Positions 58,475 through 64,000 of a stretch of 64,000 nucleotides of DNA are shown here, piece by piece. Position numbers and translations under genes: made by a program. Every line of letters starts with the position of its first letter. Position 1 is the first letter of the stretch. The DNA is from SCRA01 sp035533275. GTDB taxonomy: Bacteria > Vulcanimicrobiota > Vulcanimicrobiia > Vulcanimicrobiales > SCRA01. Under the pieces are notes generated by a model. The model saw only the letters and a program-made list of their open reading frames with translations. It searched no databases and had not been told where the DNA came from. Location of the stretch: positions 124,001-188,000 of the forward strand of contig DATLUD010000077.1 in assembly GCA_035533275.1 (NCBI GenBank). Reading direction: 5' to 3'.

Positions 58475-60058
58475 TCAATACCCCGCGACCGCCCGATGAT
58501 CGGCGTCGCGATCGACGTGAACGGCGCGCATCGTCACCGGTGCCCCCAACGCCGCCGCCAGCAGATCCGACTTCGCCCTCGCCGCCTCGATCTCCGCGCC
58601 GATCTCCTGAGCCGCCTCCACGTCCACGGCCAGGGCGCCCGCCCGCAGATCGGCGCGCACGCCGGTCACCACTCCCAGCTTGCGCGCGTCCAAGGCATCG
58701 GCCACACGCAGGAGGCCCGCCAATTTCGCCACGCGGTCGCGCGCCTCCGGCGAGAGCAGGGCGAACTCAGGATGGCGCTCCTTGGGCATCGAGCGGCGGT
58801 GATAGCGGGCCACGGCCGAGACCAGCACTAGTTCTCCCGGGGCCCAGCCGCGGAGGTCGGCGTTGCGGATGAGATAGGCCGAGTGCTTGTGATGCGAGGA
58901 GAGGGAGAGAAAGCGCCCCACGTCGTGCAGCATGGCGGCAGCGTAGAGCAGCTCCCGATCCGCCGATCCCAGAGCGTGCAGCGTCCGAGTCTGGTCGAAG
59001 AGCGAGAGCGCGAGCGAGACCACGGTATGCTCGTGCTCCCCGCCTGCGCCAAAGCGCACCGCGAACTCGTGTACCGCTTCGGCGCGCACGGCATGCGGGT
59101 CGCCGGAGAGCGTCGCCCGCTCCAGCCGCTGGTCGACGAACTCGGCGACGAGCCCCTCGCGCAGCGCGCGATCGCAGACGATAAGCGATGAGCGCCCCAG
59201 CAGCTCGAGCACTCCGAGCAGCACGGCGGCTCCCGCGACGATGATGTCCGCGCGCCGGGGATTCATCCCCGGCACGCGGCGCCGCTGCGCGATGGTCATG
59301 CGCAGCAGGGACCTCTGCAGCCCGCGCAGCCGGGAGGCGGTCAGCTCGTAACCGTGGACGCGCCCCGGGGCAAGACCCCGTGCCGCGGCATCGGCGCCGG
59401 CCAGCCCCAACGCGGTCCCCGAGGTGGCGATGACCACGTCGAAGCCGTACTCTCGCAGACTCCGGCCCAACGGGCGCAGCGTCCGCGCCACGTGCCGCTG
59501 GAGCCGCCGGTAGTCGCCGGGGTCGATCGGATCGTGGCCGGCGAGAAACTCCTCGTACAGGCGCAGGCTCCCCAAGCGCACCGACCGCAGGAAGCGGGGA
59601 CGATCGGCGTCGGCGACGATCACCTCCGTGGAGCCGCCGCCGATGTCCACGATGCACGCCACGCGCCCGTGCAGGGGATAGCCGCGCGCGACGCCGAGCT
59701 GGATCAGACGCGCCTCCTCCGCACCGTCGATGATGCGCACCTCGATGCCCGACGCACCCCGCACCGCCTCAACGAACTCCCGGCCGTTGCTGGCCTCGCG
59801 CACCGCCGAGGTCGCGACGGCGCGGATCTCGTCGGCTCCGGCCGCGCGCGCGAGCGCGGCGAAGCGGGCGATGGCCTCCACGCCCCGGCCAAAGGCCTTA
59901 CGGCCGATGCGCCGCTTCTTCAACGCCTCGCCGGCGCCCAGGCGCACCATCTCGCGCTCCTTGCGGAGCTGGTGCGCGGAGCCGGTGGACTCGTCGACGT
60001 CCACCAGGATCAGGTGGATCGAGTTGGTTCCGATGTCGATAGCGGCCAAGACGGCCAT
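58475..60058 (-). CDS. ppx: Exopolyphosphatase / guanosine pentaphosphate phosphohydrolase (Ppx/GppA)
   Basis: 527 residues. An actin-like ASKHA fold with phosphate loops AAIDIGTNSIHL (1-16) and VDIGGGSTEVIV, catalytic Glu region VATSAVREASN, and a C-terminal HD-type domain (about 320-480; AAMLHDVGRFL, HHKHSAYLI). It hydrolyses polyphosphate or pppGpp. Ppx next to phoBR ties polyphosphate turnover to phosphate sensing. CHAD (polyphosphate-binding) genes are at 11.4-12.3 kb. Confidence 0.93.
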   Translation of the reverse strand: MAVLAAIDIGTNSIHLILVDVDESTGSAHQLRKEREMVRLGAGEALKKRRIGRKAFGRGVEAIARFAALARAAGADEIRAVATSAVREASNGREFVEAVRGASGIEVRIIDGAEEARLIQLGVARGYPLHGRVACIVDIGGGSTEVIVADADRPRFLRSVRLGSLRLYEEFLAGHDPIDPGDYRRLQRHVARTLRPLGRSLREYGFDVVIATSGTALGLAGADAAARGLAPGRVHGYELTASRLRGLQRSLLRMTIAQRRRVPGMNPRRADIIVAGAAVLLGVLELLGRSSLIVCDRALREGLVAEFVDQRLERATLSGDPHAVRAEAVHEFAVRFGAGGEHEHTVVSLALSLFDQTRTLHALGSADRELLYAAAMLHDVGRFLSLSSHHKHSAYLIRNADLRGWAPGELVLVSAVARYHRRSMPKERHPEFALLSPEARDRVAKLAGLLRVADALDARKLGVVTGVRADLRAGALAVDVEAAQEIGAEIEAARAKSDLLAAALGAPVTMRAVHVDRDADHRAVAGY

Positions 60059-60091
60059 AGGTTGGTCGACCTCGCCGTCACCGCCGGGCGT

Positions 60092-60937
60092 TCAGCGCGC
60101 TGCGGCGCCGATGCGCGCTCGAGCCGGCGCTCCTGCCTCCGGTACCAGTTGCTGACCGTACCCGAGCTGCGCGGAGAGCTCGCGCGCAACGGTGAGCAAA
60201 GGCGGGACGCACGACTGCGCCTTCTCCGGCGTCATCCTGGTGGTGGGGCCCGAAACGGAGAGCGCGCCGATCACCTGGCCGCGGCGGTCGAAGACGGGCG
60301 CGGCCACGCAGCGCACGCCTTCCTCCATCTCCTCGTTGTCGAAACCGTAGCCCTGCCGGCGGATCTCCGCGAGCTCCTTCTCGATCTGGTCGCGCTCGAC
60401 GAGCGTGTGCACGGTGCGCGGCCGCATCCGCTGAGAGAGCAGCGCGTGGCGCTGCTCCTCGGAGAGGAACGCCATGCAGACCTTCCCGCTCCCGGTGCAA
60501 TAGAGCGGCGCGCGCATGCCGGGCTGCGTGAACATCTTGACGAGGTAGTTCGACTCGACCTGATCGAGGTAGCAGATCTCCTCGTCGGCGAGCGTCACCA
60601 AATTCGACGTCTCGCTCGTCGCGCGCATCAGCCGCTCGAGGTACGGACGACCGAGGAGCCGCAGATCGAGATGCACCTCCGCGGCGGTCGAAAGCGAGAA
60701 GATACGGGCACCGAGATGATAACGCGCCGTCTCGGGATCTTGACGCACGTAACCGCGGTCGACGAGCGTCGCCAACAAGCGATGCACGGTCGAGACGTGT
60801 AGCCCGACGATATGCGATAGCTCGCTGATCCCCGTGGCGCTGCGCCGCGTGGCGAGCGCCTCCAACACGTCGAGCGTCCGATCGACGGATTGAACGGTAG
60901 GGCGACCCAAAGCGGTCTTCCGACGTTCCTTCGGCAT
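60092..60937 (-). CDS. IclR-family transcriptional regulator
   Basis: 281 residues: an N-terminal winged HTH (about 15-75; VQSVDRTLDVLEALA, ISELSHIVGLHVSTVHRLLATL) and a C-terminal GAF-like ligand domain (about 80-260) with PLYCTGSGKVCMAFLSEEQ and EEGVRCVAAPVFDRRGQVIGALS. IclR regulators bind small carboxylates or aromatic intermediates; the target here is unknown. It lies 33 nt upstream of ppx and is preceded by the alpha/beta hydrolase gene 47 nt away, all on the minus strand. Confidence 0.93.
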   Translation of the reverse strand: MPKERRKTALGRPTVQSVDRTLDVLEALATRRSATGISELSHIVGLHVSTVHRLLATLVDRGYVRQDPETARYHLGARIFSLSTAAEVHLDLRLLGRPYLERLMRATSETSNLVTLADEEICYLDQVESNYLVKMFTQPGMRAPLYCTGSGKVCMAFLSEEQRHALLSQRMRPRTVHTLVERDQIEKELAEIRRQGYGFDNEEMEEGVRCVAAPVFDRRGQVIGALSVSGPTTRMTPEKAQSCVPPLLTVARELSAQLGYGQQLVPEAGAPARARIGAAAR

Positions 60938-60984
60938 CCGGCCTGCACTCCTACGCCATGGAAGAGAAAGGGCTCAATTTTTGC

Positions 60985-61914
60985 TTAGTGGACTGGCGTT
61001 CCTGTCGTCGAAAGAAAAGTGGCTATCTCGCGCGCCGCCTCCACTCCCCCGGCTTCCCACGGCAGACGGTGATCGCCGTCGACCAGCAGGAGCCTGACGC
61101 GGGGGGCCCCGCCCAGGAGCTCGCGGGCGTCGGCCTCGTCGAAGACGGCGTCGGAGCGCCCGCGCACCAGGAGCGTGGGCGCGCTGATGGAGTCCAGCAT
61201 CGCCGGGCTGATCGGCGGGCTCACCAGGCTCGCGAAGACGCCGGCCGGGACCACCAGCGCCGGGGGCGTCCGGAGACCAGCGTCGCGGGTCCCCAGCAAG
61301 GCCATCGTGACGGCGCGTTCCGCCACGGCGGCGGGGACCCGGGAACCGAGCCACGCCCGCAGGAGCGGCGCCGTCAGAACCGTCTGGTCCTCCAGCGCAT
61401 CCGGCGCCAGGAGCGGAGCCACCAGCACGAGCTTGGTCACGGGAGTGCCGGCGGCGTATGCGGCGGCGACGTCGGCTCCGTAGTCGTAGCCCACCACGTC
61501 GACGCCTCCGGGGTGGCTGCGCGCCAGCGCCGCCACCGCCGCGGCCACGTCGGCCACGGCGCGCGGGAGGGAGCAGACGTCGCGGCCGCGCGGCGGCATC
61601 GACTCGCCGTACCCGTCGAGATCGAGCAGGTAGGGGTCGAGGCCGGCCGCCAGAGCCGCGGCCAGCCACGAGTCCGCGGCGTCGCGGTCGAACGTGGGGA
61701 CACCCGGGAAAACGGCGCCGTGGACGAAGAGCACGGCCGTTGCGGGAGGAGCGGCGGCCGCGGGATCCACGCGCTCCCGCAGGCGCAGCCAGAGGCCGTC
61801 CGCCTCGATGTGCATGTCCTTGGGCGCGCTCGCCGCGCGCGCCGACAGCGCGCAAGGCAGCATCGAGGCAAGGGTCAGGAGGAGCGCGGCGATCCCGCGC
61901 ACGGTCGAGCGCAT
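60985..61914 (-). CDS. Exported alpha/beta hydrolase with Asp nucleophile (epoxide hydrolase / dehalogenase-like)
   Basis: 309 residues. A signal peptide (1-28, ending LSARAAS) precedes an alpha/beta hydrolase fold. VLFVHGAVFPG forms the oxyanion loop. The nucleophile elbow reads VGYDYGADVA, with Asp144 where esterases have Ser, as in epoxide hydrolases and haloalkane dehalogenases. Candidate acid Asp in RGRSDAVFDE and His in VDGDHRLPWE complete the triad. Substrate is unknown. The ATG at 61914 lies 9 nt after GAGGTG; a GTG at 61926 is possible. Confidence 0.8.
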   Translation of the reverse strand: MRSTVRGIAALLLTLASMLPCALSARAASAPKDMHIEADGLWLRLRERVDPAAAAPPATAVLFVHGAVFPGVPTFDRDAADSWLAAALAAGLDPYLLDLDGYGESMPPRGRDVCSLPRAVADVAAAVAALARSHPGGVDVVGYDYGADVAAAYAAGTPVTKLVLVAPLLAPDALEDQTVLTAPLLRAWLGSRVPAAVAERAVTMALLGTRDAGLRTPPALVVPAGVFASLVSPPISPAMLDSISAPTLLVRGRSDAVFDEADARELLGGAPRVRLLLVDGDHRLPWEAGGVEAAREIATFLSTTGTPVH

Positions 61915-61927
61915 GAAGCGGAGCACC

Positions 61928-62119
61928 TCAGGCCGGGGCCAGCTCGGTGTCTTCGAAGGCGTACGTGGTACCGTCGATCTCCACCAGGTAGGGCAGGTAG
62001 GACGAGTTCTCCGCGCTGACCAGGATGCCGACCGTTCCGGCCGGGATCATCCCGGCGCCGCCGAGGTCCAGGTCACGGACAAGACGCACGCGCTGCCCGA
62101 TGTCGAATGCTTCCGCCAT
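61928..62119 (-). CDS. Small SH3-like protein (DUF4926-like)
   Basis: 63 residues. The pattern VRLVRDLDLGGAGMIPAGTVG, then YLVEIDGTTYAFEDTELAP, is a short SH3-like beta barrel as in DUF4926-type proteins. Cytoplasmic; role unknown. AGGGG lies 5-6 nt before the ATG. It is 13 nt upstream of the exported hydrolase, so probably cotranscribed. The 178 nt between it and the divergent aldolase gene must hold both promoters, but none is clear. Confidence 0.6.
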   Translation of the reverse strand: MAEAFDIGQRVRLVRDLDLGGAGMIPAGTVGILVSAENSSYLPYLVEIDGTTYAFEDTELAPA

Positions 62120-62297
62120 GACGCCCCTAGTCTCTCGTCCCGCGCGATTCCCCTGCCTCGGTAGCCGCACGCCCGGACGCGGAACGCCGCCGGGCGGGTA
62201 TAGGAACCGGGCGCGCGCACGCAAGGACGGACGGCGCGCCGGCTGGAATGGCATTGGGTTCCGTCCCGTTTCGACCAGTAGAGGAAAAGATGTTCTC

Positions 62298-63206
62298 ATG
62301 CTGACGAGCCTTCGCCGCCCGACCTTCGACGAGATGAACCTCTCGCTCGGCAAGCGAGCCCGACTCCATCGTTTGATGTACGAGCACGGTCCCGCCAACG
62401 GGACGCTGATGCTCCTGCCGCTCGACCAAGGCCTCGAGCACGGCCCCATCGACTTCTTCGCGAACCCGGACTCCATCGACACCGATTGGGTGCTGCGGCT
62501 CGCCGTCGAGGGAAAGTTCTCCGGCTTCGCGTCTCACGTGGGGCTCGCCGAGAAGTACATGAAGGCGTACGCCGGCCGCGTGCCGCTGGTGCTGAAGATC
62601 AACGGCAAGACGAACATTCCTAGCGACGACGACGCGTTCTCGCCACTCAGCGCCAACGTGGAGGACGCCGTGCGCCTCGGCGCCGATGCCGTCGGCTACA
62701 CGCTCTACGTGGGATCGCCCGCGCAGGACCGCGACATCGCGCAGTGCGAAGCCGTCCGACGCGACTGCGAGAAGTACGGCATGCCGCTGATCGTCTGGTC
62801 GTATCCGCGCGGTAGCGCCGTGAAGGCCAAGGGCGGCATCGACGGGCTCTACGCCGTCGACTACGCGGCGCGCGTGGCCTGCGAAGTGGGCGCGGACATC
62901 GTCAAGCTCAACCAGCCGAAGTGGGAGGAAGAGAAGGCATCGGCCTCGCCCAAACCCTACAACACGCTCAAGCTCGAGGAGCACGAGGCGCTGGCCAAGG
63001 TGGTCAAGAGCGCGGGACGCACGCTCGTGCTGGTATCCGGGGGCTCGAAGCTCTCCGACGAGGACACCTACCACAAAGCGCAGGTCGCGATGGAGGCCGG
63101 CTGCGTCGGCCTGATCTTCGGCCGCAACATGTGGCAGCGCAAGTGGGACGACGCGCTGGCGATGTCGGCCCGCATGCACAAGCTCATGGAGCAGTTCGGG
63201 CAGTAG
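62298..63206 (+). CDS. Class I fructose-bisphosphate aldolase (DhnA/FbaB type)
   Basis: 302 residues, (beta/alpha)8 barrel of the DhnA family. LMLLPLDQGLEHGPIDFF opens the active site, VLKINGKTNIPS and GYTLYVGSPAQD follow, the candidate Schiff-base lysine is in GADIVKLNQPK, and LVSGGSKLSDED binds phosphate. It should cleave fructose 1,6-bisphosphate in glycolysis or make it in gluconeogenesis. The ATG at 62298 follows GAGGAAA by 10 nt. A NifU-like gene follows 40 nt downstream. Confidence 0.92.
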   Translation: MLTSLRRPTFDEMNLSLGKRARLHRLMYEHGPANGTLMLLPLDQGLEHGPIDFFANPDSIDTDWVLRLAVEGKFSGFASHVGLAEKYMKAYAGRVPLVLKINGKTNIPSDDDAFSPLSANVEDAVRLGADAVGYTLYVGSPAQDRDIAQCEAVRRDCEKYGMPLIVWSYPRGSAVKAKGGIDGLYAVDYAARVACEVGADIVKLNQPKWEEEKASASPKPYNTLKLEEHEALAKVVKSAGRTLVLVSGGSKLSDEDTYHKAQVAMEAGCVGLIFGRNMWQRKWDDALAMSARMHKLMEQFGQ

Positions 63207-63246
63207 CTGCAACCCTCGCGGGATGCCGCTCGTCCAAGGGATCGTG

Positions 63247-63489
63247 ATGTCAACCAGCGCCGCGCGCCCCCTCGAGGAGCGCATCGAAGAGGCTCTCGAC
63301 CAGATCCGCCCCGCCATCGCCGCTGATGGCGGGGAGGTCTGGCTCTCAGAGATCGAGGGCGATACCGTCTACGTCGCGATGCTGGGCGCCTGCGGCGACT
63401 GCGCGATGTCTCGCCAAACGCTCAAGCTCGGGATCGAGCGCGCCATCAAGGAGCGCTGCCCCGAGATCCACGCCGTCGAGCAGATCTAG
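63247..63489 (+). CDS. NifU C-terminal-like Fe-S scaffold protein
   Basis: 80 residues made of a single Nfu domain: IEEALDQIRPAIAADGGEVWL, then the cluster-binding CxxC in GACGDCAMSRQTLKLGIE. Such proteins carry [4Fe-4S] clusters to apoproteins. AAGGGA lies 5 nt before the ATG at 63247; an upstream ATG at 63223 has no site. Same strand as the aldolase. The structured element starts 23 nt after the stop. Confidence 0.92.
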   Translation: MSTSAARPLEERIEEALDQIRPAIAADGGEVWLSEIEGDTVYVAMLGACGDCAMSRQTLKLGIERAIKERCPEIHAVEQI

Positions 63490-63511
63490 GAATCCGCGAT
63501 CTCGTCATACC

Positions 63512-63670
63512 AGCGTCGGCAAGCGGCTGGGTATGCCTATCGAGGGGCGCTCCGACATCGGCCCGGAGACACGACGTCGAGAGGGCCGATGCGGCGCGAG
63601 CAGGAGCGGCACATGGACGTGCCGCGACGAGCGGCCCCAAGAAAGGCATACCCAGCCGCTTGCCGGCGTT
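63512..63670 (+). repeat. Non-coding inverted-repeat element with two internal hairpins (candidate structured RNA or MITE-like element)
   Basis: A perfect 21-bp inverted repeat (63518-63538 with 63644-63664) extends to 27 pairs with two G-U pairs (63512-63670). Inside lie a 5/5 internal loop, a 9-bp stem with one bulge (63544-63552 with 63629-63638), a perfect 9-bp hairpin (63556-63564 with 63583-63591, 18-nt loop) and a perfect 7-bp hairpin (63606-63612 with 63619-63625, loop ATGGAC). It sits alone between convergent genes and has no credible ORF or T run. The strand is arbitrary: either could be transcribed. No second copy is in this window. Confidence 0.75.
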
Positions 63671-63705
63671 AGCTGGCGTAGGTCGGAGATTCCCTGGATG
63701 TGCGA

Positions 63706-64000
63706 TCAGCCTGCGGGCAGGATGCCCGTTCTGCGCAGATGCGCGAGGATGCGCTCGAGCTGCTCCAGTGTGACGGCGTCGGCGCTCATCCCCGGCCGGC
63801 GAATCGCCGTGTGGCGAATGGCGCCGCGCTGAACGAGGATGTGCTTGCGCAGCGAGATCCCGAGCTTCGGCTGAAACTCGAAGCGCACGAGCGGCAGCAT
63901 GCCGAAGAACAGCTCCTCCGCGCTCTCTCGGTCGCCGGCGGCGTGGAGCTCGAAGAGGCGCACCAGCAGCTCGGGATAGGCGAAGCCCGTCATGATGCCA
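63706..64000 (-). CDS. DapA-family (DHDPS/KDG aldolase-like) protein, N-terminus outside window
   Basis: The C-terminal 98 residues of a lyase of the dihydrodipicolinate synthase family; the frame is open across 64000, so the active-site lysine and tyrosine lie outside. GIMTGFAYPELLVRLFEL, then AEELFFGMLPLVRFEFQP and GISLRKHILVQRGAI, with a closing helix LEQLERILAHLRRTG, are typical of the last two helices and C-terminal domain of non-DapA members (for example KDG or hydroxyproline-pathway aldolases). The substrate cannot be assigned. Confidence 0.8.
   Translation of the reverse strand, partial: GIMTGFAYPELLVRLFELHAAGDRESAEELFFGMLPLVRFEFQPKLGISLRKHILVQRGAIRHTAIRRPGMSADAVTLEQLERILAHLRRTGILPAG

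Noticed and set aside
63223..63246. Upstream ATG of the NifU-like gene
   Set aside because: The ATG at 63247 has AAGGGA at good spacing and gives the family length; the upstream one has no ribosome-binding site.
63490..63705. Protein-coding gene inside the structured element
   Set aside because: Open frames here are continuations or shadows of neighbouring genes, with no ribosome-binding site or family similarity; the base-pairing pattern explains the sequence better.
1..64000. Insertion sequences, prophage, integrase, CRISPR arrays, rRNA operon
   Set aside because: I saw no transposase, integrase, phage structural gene, regularly spaced repeat array or rRNA sequence. The two tRNAs have no adjacent integrase or attachment repeats.

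Overview
This window is a GC-rich, densely coded stretch of bacterial chromosome with no rRNA, CRISPR array, transposase or prophage. Translational coupling is heavy: many ATGA/GTGA 4-nt overlaps and AGGAGG-type ribosome-binding sites. The block hisF-hisIE-recG-M42 peptidase-HAD-CHAD-CHAD-rsmD-coaD-coiled coil-YlbL-like protease recalls the rsmD-coaD-ylbL neighbourhood of Firmicutes and other Terrabacteria. The cytochrome b has the 14-residue spacing of b6-type proteins in its second haem-ligand pair. Together these suggest a Gram-negative-type or deep-branching Terrabacteria relative. Candidatus Eremiobacterota is my best guess, but that is inference only; a marker-gene tree would decide.

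Layout. 1-8.8 kb: a DUF421 protein cut by the window edge, PhoU, then beta-oxidation/butanoyl-CoA type genes (3-hydroxyacyl-CoA dehydrogenase, enoyl-CoA hydratase, thiolase), a GH15 glucoamylase, an MFS protein and a DUF2249-Crp regulator. 8.8-17.9 kb: an eleven-gene minus-strand housekeeping run (hisF to the YlbL-like protease), preceded by tRNA-Cys. 18-24.6 kb: a CxxxCxxCC protein coupled to an aminotransferase, then clpB, an EamA transporter and metF. 24.7-29 kb: a free-standing CuA protein, an ECF sigma/anti-sigma pair and a GGDEF protein with a decayed EAL domain. 29-33.3 kb: threonine dehydratase, a YeiH-family protein, an Nramp-related transporter behind a palindrome, and a secreted unknown protein. 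33.3-39.3 kb: a likely catabolic operon (RpiR, M20 amidohydrolase, polar amino-acid ABC transporter) downstream of a MocR regulator. 39.4-45.2 kb: LOG and threonine aldolase, Rieske/cytochrome b-c, an EamA transporter and a TlpA thioredoxin. 45.2-50.2 kb: the operon DUF3311-SSS symporter-tartrate/D-malate dehydrogenase-SDR, an MFS protein and tRNA-Gly. 50.2-55 kb: SCO1 divergent from a blue-copper lipoprotein, then a 71-residue HisKA-only protein ahead of tdh-kbl. 55-64 kb: a DHA2 exporter, ppx-phoB-phoR, IclR, a secreted alpha/beta hydrolase, class I aldolase, a NifU-like protein and a partial DapA-family gene.

Themes. Copper and respiration recur (CuA protein, SCO1, cupredoxin lipoprotein, Rieske/cytochrome b-c). 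Phosphate control appears twice (phoU; ppx-phoB-phoR). Threonine is broken down by three separate routes (dehydratase, aldolase, Tdh-Kbl). The most unexplained object is a non-coding element of about 160 nt at 63512-63670 that folds on paper into a long closing stem with two perfect internal hairpins.
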